From assembly GCA_016742215.1 (NCBI GenBank), contig JACVCC010000004.1:309006-373005 (forward strand): a DNA stretch of 64,000 nucleotides, given 5' to 3'. Shown here piece by piece: positions 8,107-17,244 of the stretch. A program made the position numbers and the translations under genes. The DNA comes from Brevundimonas sp. GTDB lineage: Bacteria; Pseudomonadota; Alphaproteobacteria; Caulobacterales; Caulobacteraceae. The notes under the pieces were generated by a model that worked only from the letters and a program-made list of their open reading frames with translations, did no database searches and was not told the DNA's origin. The stretch's first letter is position 1, and each line of letters starts with the position of its first letter.

Positions 8107-8628
8107 TCAGCGCCCGGTGTGAACGACCTCACCGGTGTTCAGGCCCGCCGCGCGGGCGCGGCGCAGCGTCTCGGTGCGGACCGCCTCGGACGGGCTCTGG
8201 CTGCGGTGCCAGATCCACCAGTCGGACTTGTTTGGCAGGGCGAGGATCGCCCAGCTGTAGTCCGGCGCGTGGTCGAAGACCTGATAGTTCTGCCCCGCCA
8301 GACCACCGACGCCGAGCAGGCCGGTCAGGGTGAAGCGGAAGCGGGTGTTGGTCCCGGGATTGGTGACGCGGGCGTTGGCGCGCAGGGTCTCGACCTCGCC
8401 ATCGGCGCGACGGGTGCAGGTCACCAGAATGCCGTAGCGATTGGCCTGGGCCTGCGGGGTGAAATCGATCTGCGCGCGGCGGCAGTCCTTCTGCGCATCG
8501 TTGGGGCTGCGGGCGATCTCGAACCAGCGCCCGTCGAAGCGGGCCATGTCGACATTGGCCGCCTGGGCCAATGCGGCCGCAGGGGCGGAGGCGATCAGAA
8601 GGGCCAGCGCGGCCGTGCGAATAGTCAT
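8107..8628 (-). CDS. Exported lipocalin family protein (Blc-like)
   Basis: A 173-residue protein. A signal peptide ends at ALAQA, and the lipocalin GxW motif appears as DGRWFEIARSPN. Further bacterial lipocalin (Blc) features are QIDFTPQAQANRYGILVTC and YQVFDHAPDYSWAILALPNKSDWWIWHR. These proteins bind lipids or hydrophobic ligands in the envelope. There is no lipobox Cys, so it is probably soluble in the periplasm, unlike E. coli Blc. The start at 8628 has the SD GGGAGAG; the track start at 8703 would overlap the hslU end. Confidence 0.88.
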   Translation of the reverse strand: MTIRTAALALLIASAPAAALAQAANVDMARFDGRWFEIARSPNDAQKDCRRAQIDFTPQAQANRYGILVTCTRRADGEVETLRANARVTNPGTNTRFRFTLTGLLGVGGLAGQNYQVFDHAPDYSWAILALPNKSDWWIWHRSQSPSEAVRTETLRRARAAGLNTGEVVHTGR

Positions 8629-8699
8629 GCGGTCTCTCCCTTGCCCCGCGATTGATACGCGCGAGGGAAGGGTCCGGATGCCCGCGAGGACGAAAACGG

Positions 8700-10001
8700 T
8701 CACAGGATGTAGCGGCTCAGGTCGGCGTTCTTCGCCAGATCGCCGATCTTCTCGCGCACCGCGTCGCCGTTGAACTCGACCGTCTGGCCGGCCAGATCGG
8801 AGGCCTTGAAGCTGGTCTCCTCCAGAACCCGCTCCAGCACGGTCTGCAGACGGCGGGCGCCAATGTTCTCGACCGTAGAGTTGGCCGCCACCGCCGCATC
8901 GGCCATGGCCTCGACCGCGTCAGGGGTGAAGTTCAGCGTCACGTCCTCGGTCGCCAGCAGGGCCTGGTTCTGACGGATCAGATTGGCCTCAGGCTCGGTC
9001 AGGATGCGCACGAAATCGTCGCGGGTCAGGGCCTTCAGCTCGACCCGGATCGGCAGGCGGCCCTGAAGCTCGGGCAGGAGGTCCGACGGCTTGGCGACGT
9101 GGAAGGCGCCCGAGGCGATGAACAGGACGTGGTCCGACTTCACCGGTCCATACTTCGTCGAGACGGTCGTGCCCTCGATCAGCGGCAACAGATCGCGCTG
9201 CACCCCCTCGCGGCTGACGTCGGCGCCGCGGGCGTCGGAGCGCGCGGCGACCTTGTCGATCTCGTCCAGGAAGACGATGCCCTCGTTCTCGGCCAGCAGC
9301 AGAGCCTCCTGCGTCAGGCTTTCCTGATCCAGCAGCTTGTCGCTTTCCTCTGTCGTCAGCGGGCCGACGGCGTCGCGCACGGTCAGTTTGACCGACTTCG
9401 TCTTCTGGCCGCCCAGCTTGCCCAGCATTTCGGACAGATTGATCATGCCGACATTGCCGCCGCCGGGCAGATCCAGCCCCTGCATCGGGTTGGCGGTGTC
9501 GGCCAGCTGGATCTCGATCTCCTTGTCGTCCAGCTCGCCGGCCCGCAGCTTCTTGCGGAAGCTGTCGCGGGTGGCGGGCTGGGAGCCGGGACCGACGAGG
9601 GCGTCGAGGATACGCTCCTCCGCCTGTCCCTCGGCCTTGGCCTTCACCCCCGCCCGGCGCTTGTCGCGCACCATCAGCAGGGCGGCCTCGACGAGGTCGC
9701 GCATGATCTGGTCGACGTCGCGGCCGACGTAGCCGACCTCGGTGAACTTCGTGGCCTCGACCTTCAGGAAGGGCGAGCCGGCCAGCTTGGCCAGCCGCCG
9801 CGCGATCTCCGTCTTGCCGACGCCCGTCGGCCCGATCATCAGGATGTTCTTGGGCGTGACCTCGTCGCGCAGATCCTCCGGCACCCGCTTGCGACGCCAG
9901 CGGTTGCGCAGGGCCACGGCCACGGCGCGCTTGGCGTCGTGCTGGCCGACGATGAAGCGGTCGAGCTCGGAAACGATTTCGCGGGGGGAGAGGTCTGTCA
10001 T
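8700..10001 (-). CDS. hslU: HslUV protease ATPase subunit HslU
   Basis: AAA+ unfoldase that feeds substrates to HslV. The 433-residue reading starts at [20 protein letters not shown]. It shows Walker A GPTGVGKT (residues 57-64), pore loop GYVG (90-93), the I-domain, Walker [11 protein letters not shown], and the conserved C-terminal tail ending DLSRYIL, which docks between HslV subunits. The track ORF runs on to 10397, but that extension is antisense-like sequence over the next gene. The partner hslV lies upstream, with one gene between. Confidence 0.97.
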   Translation of the reverse strand: MTDLSPREIVSELDRFIVGQHDAKRAVAVALRNRWRRKRVPEDLRDEVTPKNILMIGPTGVGKTEIARRLAKLAGSPFLKVEATKFTEVGYVGRDVDQIMRDLVEAALLMVRDKRRAGVKAKAEGQAEERILDALVGPGSQPATRDSFRKKLRAGELDDKEIEIQLADTANPMQGLDLPGGGNVGMINLSEMLGKLGGQKTKSVKLTVRDAVGPLTTEESDKLLDQESLTQEALLLAENEGIVFLDEIDKVAARSDARGADVSREGVQRDLLPLIEGTTVSTKYGPVKSDHVLFIASGAFHVAKPSDLLPELQGRLPIRVELKALTRDDFVRILTEPEANLIRQNQALLATEDVTLNFTPDAVEAMADAAVAANSTVENIGARRLQTVLERVLEETSFKASDLAGQTVEFNGDAVREKIGDLAKNADLSRYIL

Positions 10002-10020
10002 GTCTCGCAGATAGGGCGCC

Positions 10021-10929
10021 TCAGCCGCCTGCGGGAGAGGTCGTGACAAGAGGTGGCGGCGGCGGACCGGGAATGAGCTGGGCCAGAACGATCTTCCAGC
10101 CGCCCTCCTGACGCTGCCAGAGCCGCACATAGTGTCCCTGCCTGAGCTGCCCTTCCCTCGACCAGGCCGCCTCGCCGTAGGTCCAGACCAGATCGCCATA
10201 GTCCGAGGCGCCGCCGCCTTCGGTCGGACCGAACAGGAAGGTCGCCGGCCAGTGCGACAGCGCCTCGCCGAACGCCTCGCGCCCGATCGCGGGGGGCCGG
10301 GGTGCGACATAAAGCCGTCCGTTGTCCGCGAGCATGGCCAGATGGGCGGCGCGTTGGTCGACCCCGGCTGCGGCGGCCAGCTCGACCTCAAGCTCACGCA
10401 CGGCCGTCATTGCCCGTTCGGACCGGGGAACGGTCGACGGCGGCTGGCCCGCGTACCGGACCTCGAGCAGTTCCGGTCCGGGCGGCAGGATCACCGGCTC
10501 GGTGTCAGGTCCCGGCACGTCCGCGGCGCTGGCGCCCGAGCCGCCGTCGTAGACCCATTTCCACGAGCCGTCGGCCTGTCGCTTCCAGATGGTGAAGTAG
10601 TGGCCGGCCCGCTCGCCGCCGACGGCGACCCCGCCGGTCGTGAATCCCATCTCCCCGGACCGGGCGATGCCGGCGAAGTTGGGCCACCACTCCAGCAGCG
10701 GTTCATCCGGCGGGCGCGGGCCGTCCGGATAGACTTCGCCGATGCGCCGCGCGCGGCCATTGGCGATAAGCACCGCGTCGGGCGTCGACCATTTATTGAA
10801 GCTGCCGGCGATACCCATGGACGGCGCATCGGCGGCAAAGGCCCGCTCTGCCGCGACCACCGGTGCGGCGTCCTGCGCAGCGGCGGGCGAGGCGACCGCA
10901 AGGGTCGCGGCGATCAGGATCAGTCGCAT
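10021..10929 (-). CDS. Exported protein with two NTF2/DUF4440-like domains
   Basis: A 302-residue protein with a signal peptide (ends ASPAAAQ). Two similar halves follow. The first has [19 protein letters not shown] with the strand-like [21 protein letters not shown]; the second has [21 protein letters not shown] with [19 protein letters not shown]. The repeated (H)Y-x-x-W-x-RQ-x-x-G-x-WK pattern indicates an internal duplication of a DUF4440/SnoaL-like fold, which often holds a small-molecule pocket. The function is unknown. It is placed between hslV and hslU, where cytoplasmic protease genes are usually adjacent. Confidence 0.75.
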   Translation of the reverse strand: MRLILIAATLAVASPAAAQDAAPVVAAERAFAADAPSMGIAGSFNKWSTPDAVLIANGRARRIGEVYPDGPRPPDEPLLEWWPNFAGIARSGEMGFTTGGVAVGGERAGHYFTIWKRQADGSWKWVYDGGSGASAADVPGPDTEPVILPPGPELLEVRYAGQPPSTVPRSERAMTAVRELEVELAAAAGVDQRAAHLAMLADNGRLYVAPRPPAIGREAFGEALSHWPATFLFGPTEGGGASDYGDLVWTYGEAAWSREGQLRQGHYVRLWQRQEGGWKIVLAQLIPGPPPPPLVTTSPAGG

Positions 10930-11002
10930 CGAGGGTCCTCCCGCCCGCATGGAGCGACAGAAGGCGGCCGATGTCGCGTGAATTCGGTGAAAGGCCCGGA
11001 GG

Positions 11003-11560
11003 CTAGTCCAGGGTTTCGACCGTCAGATTGCCGTTGGTGTAGACGCAGATCTCCGCCGCCAACGCCATGGACCGCCGGGCGATCGTCTCGGCGTCGAGGT
11101 CCGTGTTCTCGATCAGGGCGCGGGCGGCCGACAGGGCGTAGTTGCCACCAGATCCCACCGCGGCGACGCCGTGTTCCGGCTCCAGAACGTCACCGACGCC
11201 GGTGACGGTGAAGATGGAGTTGCGGTCCGCGACCAGAAGCATGGCCTCCAGCCGGCGCAGATAGCGATCCGTGCGCCAGTCCTTGGCCAGATCGACACAG
11301 GCGCGGGCCAGTTGGTCCGGATACTGCTCCAGCTTGGCCTCCAGCCGCTCGATCAGGGTGAAGGCGTCGGCGGTGGCGCCGGCGAAGCCCGCCAGCACCT
11401 TGCCGCCGGCGAGGACGCGCACCTTGCGCGCCGCGCCCTTGACGATGGTCGGTCCCATCGAGACCTGACCGTCGCCTGCGATGACCGTTCGGCCGTTCTT
11501 GCGCACCGCGATGATGGTGGTGCCGTGCCAGCCGGGAGAAGGGGTGGTGTCGTTAGTCAT
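11003..11560 (-). CDS. hslV: HslUV protease proteolytic subunit HslV
   Basis: Threonine peptidase of the HslUV complex, 185 residues from the ATG at 11560. The mature N-terminal Thr is in [12 protein letters not shown], so about 13 residues would be removed. Other family motifs are [50 protein letters not shown] and [16 protein letters not shown]. The longer track start lacks support. It is upstream of the DUF4440-like gene and hslU on the same strand. Confidence 0.96.
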   Translation of the reverse strand: MTNDTTPSPGWHGTTIIAVRKNGRTVIAGDGQVSMGPTIVKGAARKVRVLAGGKVLAGFAGATADAFTLIERLEAKLEQYPDQLARACVDLAKDWRTDRYLRRLEAMLLVADRNSIFTVTGVGDVLEPEHGVAAVGSGGNYALSAARALIENTDLDAETIARRSMALAAEICVYTNGNLTVETLD

Positions 11561-11643
11561 CTGTTTCAGATGGAGTCCGAAATGCGGCGGCGCAAGCGGA
11601 AAGCGAAGACAAAACAACAGGCCGATTGGCCACAATATGGCCG

Positions 11644-11659
11644 ATGTAACCCGTTACAT
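11644..11659. promoter_or_regulatory. 16-bp dyad upstream of the BLUF gene
   Basis: ATGTAAC-CC-GTTACAT is a perfect inverted repeat with 7-bp arms, centred about 50 bp before the BLUF start codon, within a locally AT-rich stretch between divergent hslV and the BLUF gene. It looks like a dimeric-regulator operator; the regulator is unknown. Confidence 0.55.
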
Positions 11660-11701
11660 TGGAATTCTGTACCGCATTCCCCGACATTGAGAGGAAGCAA
11701 C

Positions 11702-12091
11702 GTGCTTCACCGCGTTATCTACGCCAGCGAAGCCGTTGGCGCGACGGGCACCTCCGTCCTGTCGATCGCCCAGATTCTGGGCGAGTCCGAGATCAACAAT
11801 CGTCGGGACCACCTGACGGGCTGCATCATGTTCCACCGCGGGCACATCCTGCAGGTGATCGAGGGCGCGCGGACTGATCTGGACCGGCTGATGCGCCGCC
11901 TGCTGGCCGATCCGCGCCACGCCAATGTGCGCGTGCTGGTGGACATGCCCATCGCCGCCCGGGCCATGGACGAGCCGATGAGCCTGTGCGGCGATCCGGC
12001 CGCCCTGCTGGAGCGGGCCGGCCTGACCGGCATCCCGAACATCACTGCCAATGAGGCGGAAGCGATGCTGGACCTCCGCGCCGCCGCCTGA
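11702..12091 (+). CDS. BLUF-domain blue-light photoreceptor (stand-alone)
   Basis: A 129-residue protein made almost entirely of a BLUF (FAD-binding blue-light) domain. LHRVIYASEA supplies the conserved Tyr, and SEINNRRDHLTGCIMFHRG followed by HILQVIEG supplies the conserved Asn, the TG turn, and the key Gln that switches hydrogen bonding to flavin. There is no fused output domain, so it should signal through a partner protein. The start is GTG at 11702, preceded by the SD GAGAGGAAG. The track start at 11171 is antisense to hslV. Confidence 0.9.
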   Translation: MLHRVIYASEAVGATGTSVLSIAQILGESEINNRRDHLTGCIMFHRGHILQVIEGARTDLDRLMRRLLADPRHANVRVLVDMPIAARAMDEPMSLCGDPAALLERAGLTGIPNITANEAEAMLDLRAAA

Positions 12092-12130
12092 GGGCGTGAC
12101 CTGACGGCTCGCAGCGCCTAACTGGAGCGG

Positions 12131-12895
12131 GTGAGCTTTTCCGAAGACGAGATCGAGCGGTACGCCCGCCACCTGGTGCTGTCCGAGGTCGGAGGACCGG
12201 GACAGCAGCGGCTGAAGGCCGCCCGCATCGGGCTGATCGGCGTCGGCGGCGTCGGCGCGCCAGCGGCCCTGTATCTGGCCGGGGCGGGCGTCGGGACCCT
12301 GCGCCTGATCGACGACGACACGGTCGGCCTGTCGAACCTGCAGCGCCAGATCGCCTTCGCCACCCCGGACGTCGGTCGCCCCAAGATCGAGGCGGCGGCG
12401 GACACCCTGTCCGCACTCAACCCCCATGTCGTGATCGAGCCAAGGGCCGAACGCCTGACGTCCGCCAATGCGGCGGACCTGATCGCCGGTTGCGACGTCA
12501 TCATGGACGGCACCGACGACTTCGCGACGCGGTTCGCGGTCAGCGCGGCCTGCACAACGGCGGGAATTCCGCTGGTTTCGGGCGCCCTGGGACGCTGGAG
12601 CGGGCAGGTCGGCGTCTTCCACGGACGGCCCTGCTATCGCTGCATGGTGCCGGACGCGCCTCCGGACGCCGAGACCTGTTCCCGTGTGGGCGTGATCGGC
12701 GCCCTGGCCGGCGTGGTCGGCTCGATGGCGGCGCTGGAGGCGATCAAGCTGATCGCCGGCGCGGGCGAACCCCTGTCCGGCCGCCTGCTGATCTACGACG
12801 GCCTGACCGCATCAGCCCGGACCGCGAAGGTCGCCGCCGATCCGGGCTGTCCCGATTGCGGTCAGGCGAACGCGGTACGCAACAGCGCGACGTAG
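12131..12895 (+). CDS. moeB: MoeB/ThiF family adenylyltransferase
   Basis: E1-like enzyme that adenylates the C-terminus of a ubiquitin-like sulfur carrier (MoaD or ThiS). The 254 residues include IGLIGVGGVGAPAALYLAGAGVG (nucleotide binding), LIDDDTVGLSNLQRQIAF, DGTDDFATRF, and two zinc-binding Cys pairs, CYRC and CPDC. There is no C-terminal rhodanese domain. The active-site Cys may be in AETCSRVGVIG. Start GTG. MoeB versus ThiF cannot be settled because no carrier gene is adjacent. Its 3' end overlaps the opposing S9 peptidase by 34 bp. Confidence 0.88.
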   Translation: MSFSEDEIERYARHLVLSEVGGPGQQRLKAARIGLIGVGGVGAPAALYLAGAGVGTLRLIDDDTVGLSNLQRQIAFATPDVGRPKIEAAADTLSALNPHVVIEPRAERLTSANAADLIAGCDVIMDGTDDFATRFAVSAACTTAGIPLVSGALGRWSGQVGVFHGRPCYRCMVPDAPPDAETCSRVGVIGALAGVVGSMAALEAIKLIAGAGEPLSGRLLIYDGLTASARTAKVAADPGCPDCGQANAVRNSAT

Positions 12896-14892
12896 CGCTC
12901 CATCAGCGCCTGCTCCTGGCTATCGGGCCAGTCCGCGTGTCCGTAGTCCTCGATCTCGATCAGTTCGGTCGGCTTGCCGCCGGCCCGAAGCGCGTCCCGC
13001 ATCCGTCGCGACTGGGCGATCGGAACGATGCGATCGGTGACGCCATGAACCAGCAGAATCGGGCAGGCCAGGTCACCGACGCGACGACGCGGCGAGGCGG
13101 CTTCGAGAGCAGCGCCCATGGTGTCCGGGTCGCCGATCCGCTTTGTCCAGAAGTCGTAGATCGGCTTGCCCGGAATGTCGTCCTCGCGATCCTCCCAGGC
13201 CAGCATGTCCGGCAGGTCGTAAACGCCGCAGATTCCGATGGCGGCCTTGTAGAGGTCCGGACGCTTGGCGGCGCCCATAAGCGCCGCATACCCGCCGTAG
13301 CTGGCGCCCATGATCGCGACCTTGTCGGCGGGCAGCCCCCTGGTCGAAATGGCATGGGCGACGGCGTCCTCGACGTCGTCCTGCATTCGATCGCCCCAGC
13401 GGGCCCATCCCTGCCGGGCGAAGTCCAGACCGTAGCCGCCCGATCCCCGGAAATTAGGGCGCAGAACCCACCACCCCTGGGCGGCCAGAACCTGGACCTG
13501 CCGGTCCCAGGCCTGGGTGTCGCGCACCTCAGGCCCCCCGTGGGGAAGAACGACAAGCGGACCCGGAGCCCCGCCCGGGGGCGCAGTGAGATAGGCCTCG
13601 ATGGTCGCGCCATCCCGCGTTGCGACCGTCATGATCTCGCTGGAGCCCAGCCGGTCGACCTCGAACCTCCGACTGGCGCCAATGCCGACGATGGCGCGCG
13701 CCTCGCGGTCGTAGAAATACCAGGCGCCGGGCTCACGCGGCCCGGTGATGTAGGCGATGAAGCGGTTCCGGTCGCGCGAGACGTCCGTGAGGTGAACGTC
13801 GCATTCGTTGTCGAAGAAGCGCTGCAATGCGCGGTGGTGGGGCGCCAGCGCCGCCTCCGCAAACTCGTATTCGAGCTGCCGGCCGTAGTAGGCCGCGCCA
13901 AGGTAGCGGCCGGCCGAGTCCTTCAGACCATAGACAACGTCGCGCCCTGATCGGCCGTTCATGGGCGGGCCCATGGCAAGGGTACGAAGGTCGATCTCGC
14001 GAACGGTCTCAGTATCCTCGCCTTCGCCGCGCGCGCTGACCAGCACGATACCGGGGCGATCCGTCTCGCCCACCCAGGCGAAGTCGGGCGCGTCGATGAC
14101 CCGCGTCCGGCGCACCATCTTCCAGGACGTTTCACCCGGGGCGCGGGCGAAGACGGTCTCCATTGTGCCGCGCGAGTTGATGTCGTGACGCATGACCGGC
14201 ACACCGCCCTGTGTCTGCCAGCCGAACGTGCCGCCCGAGCCCCGCTCTATCCGCTCGGCCGAGCCGGTATTGATATTCACGCGGTGGAGGCCCAGCACGC
14301 CATCGCGCTCCCAAGCCGTCATCAGCACATGGTCCGGATCGTCCGGAAGCATGTCCACGACCTGCCCCATGTCCATCGAGTAGCGCATCCGCTGGCGCTG
14401 GTCCTGGAACATGACCACGCCTTCGCCGGTGCCGACGTGGACCGAGATCACCCGCCATGAGGTCAGCTCGACACCCTGGATGCGTCGGTTCGAGCCGGTG
14501 ACGGTGCGGGCTCGGGTGGTCTGGGTGATGGCGATGCGGGCCAGAAGCCGATCGTCATTGCCCCACTCCATCGCCTCGACGACGACGGGTCCAAGCTCGA
14601 TGCGAAAACGGGGCCCCTCAGGATCATCGGACTGGATGATGTCGATAACGCCGCGCGGGGTCTCCTCGGTCCCGAGCTGCTCCATCACCGCGATCCGGGT
14701 CCCGGATGGCGAGAGGCTGACCGCCCGGGTTCTCGCTGTTCCGAAGAATTCTTCCAGCGGGTAGGGATCGACGGTCCGCGTTCTCGCGGACGCCACCCCC
14801 GCCACCGCCAGACCGCCCAGCAGCCCACCACCGAACAACACGCCACGCCGCGACATCGCCATGCGCGCTGCCGCCTTCGATACTGATTTCAC
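12862..14892 (-). CDS. Exported S9 family peptidase (prolyl oligopeptidase type)
   Basis: Serine peptidase of about 676 residues with a Tat-like signal (SRRGVLFGGGLLGGLAVAG), a beta-propeller region, and a C-terminal alpha/beta hydrolase. Catalytic Ser is in GASYGGYAAL, Asp in HGVTDRIVP and His in EDYGHADW. Oxyanion-hole sequence LPHGGPEVRD and RGSGGYGLDFARQGWARWGD are typical of the acylaminoacyl-peptidase branch. GTG at 14892 is chosen because GGGGGA lies 7 nt upstream; ATGs at 14862 or 14856 are alternatives. Confidence 0.92.
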   Translation of the reverse strand: MKSVSKAAARMAMSRRGVLFGGGLLGGLAVAGVASARTRTVDPYPLEEFFGTARTRAVSLSPSGTRIAVMEQLGTEETPRGVIDIIQSDDPEGPRFRIELGPVVVEAMEWGNDDRLLARIAITQTTRARTVTGSNRRIQGVELTSWRVISVHVGTGEGVVMFQDQRQRMRYSMDMGQVVDMLPDDPDHVLMTAWERDGVLGLHRVNINTGSAERIERGSGGTFGWQTQGGVPVMRHDINSRGTMETVFARAPGETSWKMVRRTRVIDAPDFAWVGETDRPGIVLVSARGEGEDTETVREIDLRTLAMGPPMNGRSGRDVVYGLKDSAGRYLGAAYYGRQLEYEFAEAALAPHHRALQRFFDNECDVHLTDVSRDRNRFIAYITGPREPGAWYFYDREARAIVGIGASRRFEVDRLGSSEIMTVATRDGATIEAYLTAPPGGAPGPLVVLPHGGPEVRDTQAWDRQVQVLAAQGWWVLRPNFRGSGGYGLDFARQGWARWGDRMQDDVEDAVAHAISTRGLPADKVAIMGASYGGYAALMGAAKRPDLYKAAIGICGVYDLPDMLAWEDREDDIPGKPIYDFWTKRIGDPDTMGAALEAASPRRRVGDLACPILLVHGVTDRIVPIAQSRRMRDALRAGGKPTELIEIEDYGHADWPDSQEQALMERYVALLRTAFA

Positions 14893-14951
14893 TCGAGTCC
14901 CCCAAGACTTGTGCAGACACACAACCGGAGGCTTCGGAGCGGGTCAAGCCG

Positions 14952-15938
14952 TCAGAGCATTGCGGGAATGACGCGGTCCGGAGGGCGGTGGCCGCGGGCG
15001 AAGGTCATGATGTTGGCGATGACACGGTCTCCCATGTCCTGACGGGCCTCGATCGTCGCCGAGCCGAGGTGAGGCAGGAGGACGACGTTGGCGTGGCCCA
15101 CGAGACCGGGATGCACCGCCGGCTCGTGCTCGAAGACATCCAGACCGACGCCGGCGATCCGGCGGGCCGCCACGGCCTCGGCCAGGGCGGCTTCATCGAT
15201 CAGCTCGCCACGGGCGGTGTTGATGAGGATGGCGTGCGGCTGCAACCGTGCGAGGCGATCGGCGGACAGCAGGTGATGCGTCTCCTTGGTCGCCGGACAG
15301 TTCAGCGAGATCACGTCCATCCGCTGCAGCATCTGGTCCAGATCGTCCCAGTAGGTCGCGCCCAGCTCCTCGGCGATCATGTCCGGGACGGGTTTGCGGT
15401 TGTGATAGTGGACCTGCATGCCGAAGGCCTTCGCCCGGCGGGCCAGGGCCTGACCGATGCGGCCCATGCCGACGATGCCGAGGCGCTTGCCCCACAGCTT
15501 GCGCCCGGTCATCCAGGTCGGGGTCCAGCCCTCGAACCGGCCCTCCTGCATCACCTGCGCGCCCTCGACGATGCGACGGCTGACGGCGAGGATCAGGCTC
15601 ATGGCCAGATCGGCGGTGTCCTCTGTCAGGACGCCCGGCGTGTTGGTGACGATCAGCCCCTTCGCCACCGCCGCGTCGATGTCGATGTGGTCGACGCCGG
15701 CGCCGAAGTTGGCGATCATCTTCAGCTGGGGCCCGGCCTTCTCGATCAGGTCGGCGTCGATGATGTCCGTGATGGTCGGCGACAGGACGTCGGCATAGCT
15801 GACAGCCTTCTCCAGCGCCGCGCGATCCATCGGCCTGTCGGTCAGATTCAGCTCGGCGTCGAACAGCTCGCGCATCCGCGTCTCGACCGCGTCCGGCAAG
15901 CGTCTGGTTAATACGACCTTAAGCCTGGGGGAGGACAT
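14952..15938 (-). CDS. D-isomer-specific 2-hydroxyacid dehydrogenase (glyoxylate/hydroxypyruvate reductase-like)
   Basis: NAD(P)-dependent reductase of 328 residues. IVGMGRIGQALARRAKAFG is the Rossmann glycine motif, INTARGELIDEAAL holds the catalytic Arg region, DVFEHEP the Glu, and LLPHLGSAT the catalytic His. NFGAGVDHIDIDAA is also conserved. It is closest by eye to GyaR-type glyoxylate reductases; the N-terminal LTRRLPDAVETRM fits that group. The start is only 34 bp from the divergent SH3 gene, so the promoters overlap. Confidence 0.9.
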   Translation of the reverse strand: MSSPRLKVVLTRRLPDAVETRMRELFDAELNLTDRPMDRAALEKAVSYADVLSPTITDIIDADLIEKAGPQLKMIANFGAGVDHIDIDAAVAKGLIVTNTPGVLTEDTADLAMSLILAVSRRIVEGAQVMQEGRFEGWTPTWMTGRKLWGKRLGIVGMGRIGQALARRAKAFGMQVHYHNRKPVPDMIAEELGATYWDDLDQMLQRMDVISLNCPATKETHHLLSADRLARLQPHAILINTARGELIDEAALAEAVAARRIAGVGLDVFEHEPAVHPGLVGHANVVLLPHLGSATIEARQDMGDRVIANIMTFARGHRPPDRVIPAML

Positions 15939-15972
15939 TGGCGGCCTTCAACTCCGATTCACTCCGGCTTTA

Positions 15973-16551
15973 ATGGTCCTCCCGGTGTCTGGCAAAGCGC
16001 GCGAACGCCTCAGGCGGGTTCTGGTCGTCACGGGCCTGCTGGGCGCGGCCGTGCTGACGACGGCGTCGCAGACCATGCCGGACGGTCGCCCGACCCCCAG
16101 CCGCCAGCCCGTCCCGCGCTGGCTGTCGCTGAAGTCGGACGAGGTCCGCGCGCGGCAGGGGCCCGGCCTCGACTACCGGATCATGTGGGAATACCAGGTC
16201 TCCGGCCTGCCGGTGCAGGTGATCGCCGAGACCACCGAATGGCGGAAGATCTGCGATCCGGAAGGCGCCGTCGCCTGGGTCCACCGCTCGGTCGTGTCCA
16301 GCCGCCGCAGCCTCTACAACGCCTCCGCCGAGGAAATCCCGATCCATGCCGGGCGATCGGCGACCTCGCAGGTCCGCGCTCGCCTGTCGCCGCACTCGCT
16401 GGTGTCGATGGACGAATGCGAGGACGGCTGGTGCGAGGTCCGCATCCGCCGGATGCGCGGCTGGGTGCAGCAGCGCGCGGTGTTCGGGGCGCAGGAACGC
16501 CCGCTGTGCAACGCCAATCGACCCGCCGGCCGGGGCCGTCCGTCCCGCTGA
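15973..16551 (+). CDS. Exported SH3b-domain protein
   Basis: A 192-residue protein with an N-terminal signal or membrane segment (VLVVTGLLGAAVLTTA) and two bacterial SH3-like repeats. The first is RARQGPGLDYRIMWEYQVSGLPVQVIAE with WRKICDPEGAVAWVHRS; the second is IPIHAGRSATSQVRARLSPHSLVSM with CEDGWCEVRIRRMRGWVQQ. This matches COG3807-type SH3 proteins that bind cell-wall peptides in the periplasm. No catalytic domain is present. Confidence 0.85.
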   Translation: MVLPVSGKARERLRRVLVVTGLLGAAVLTTASQTMPDGRPTPSRQPVPRWLSLKSDEVRARQGPGLDYRIMWEYQVSGLPVQVIAETTEWRKICDPEGAVAWVHRSVVSSRRSLYNASAEEIPIHAGRSATSQVRARLSPHSLVSMDECEDGWCEVRIRRMRGWVQQRAVFGAQERPLCNANRPAGRGRPSR

Positions 16552-16616
16552 ACCGGGCCTTACCGCCCGGGCGCCTTGTCTGAAAAGGTTTGAGACGGCG
16601 CGTGGCCTCGTGTACC

Positions 16617-16635
16617 CCGGCGTCGAAACCGCCGG
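16617..16635 (+). promoter_or_regulatory. Hairpin at the fabA ribosome-binding site
   Basis: CCGGCG pairs with CGCCGG around TCGAAAC, 9 nt before the TTG start of fabA. The stem end overlaps the likely SD GGAG. It may tune fabA translation; alternatively it is chance pairing in GC-rich sequence. Confidence 0.35.
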
Positions 16636-16644
16636 AGACCGTCC

Positions 16645-17181
16645 TTGAGCCAGTCGAAATATCCGTCCTCGTTCGATTACGAAGCCCTGCTGGCCTCGGG
16701 CCGCGGCGAGCTGTTCGGACCGGGCAACGCCCAGCTGCCGGCCCCGCCGATGCTGATGTTCGACCGCATCACGCAGATCAACGCGGACGGCGGCGCCCAC
16801 GGCAAGGGCTATGTCGAGGCCGAGCTGGATATCCACCCGGACCTCTGGTTCTTCCAGTGCCACTTCATCGGCGATCCGGTCATGCCGGGCTGCCTGGGTC
16901 TGGACGCCATGTGGCAGCTGGTCGGCTTCTACCTCGGCTGGATCGGCGGCCCGGGCAAGGGCCGCGCGCTGGGCGTCGGCGAGGTGAAGTTCACCGGCCA
17001 GGTCCTGCCGACGGTGAAGAAGGTCGTCTACAAGATCGACCTGAAACGCGTGATCAACCGCAAGCTGGTCATGGGCATCGCCGACGGCGTGCTCGAGGCC
17101 GACGGCGAGGTGATCTACACCTGCAACGACATGCGGGTGGGTCTGTTCGGCGCAACCGCCGAAGCTGCAGCCGGCGAATAA
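16645..17181 (+). CDS. fabA: 3-hydroxydecanoyl-ACP dehydratase/isomerase FabA
   Basis: Bifunctional enzyme that dehydrates 3-hydroxydecanoyl-ACP and isomerises trans-2 to cis-3-decenoyl-ACP, starting anaerobic-type unsaturated fatty acid synthesis. The 178 residues include the catalytic His73 in [14 protein letters not shown] and Asp87 in [30 protein letters not shown] is also diagnostic. The start is TTG with SD GGAG upstream. It is followed by fabB 63 bp downstream, the classic alphaproteobacterial fabA-fabB pair. Confidence 0.97.
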   Translation: MSQSKYPSSFDYEALLASGRGELFGPGNAQLPAPPMLMFDRITQINADGGAHGKGYVEAELDIHPDLWFFQCHFIGDPVMPGCLGLDAMWQLVGFYLGWIGGPGKGRALGVGEVKFTGQVLPTVKKVVYKIDLKRVINRKLVMGIADGVLEADGEVIYTCNDMRVGLFGATAEAAAGE

Positions 17182-17244
17182 GTCACTATCTCTTCCCAGA
17201 CCGCGGCGAACGCGGCGACCGAGCCTACCAAGAAGGAAACCACC

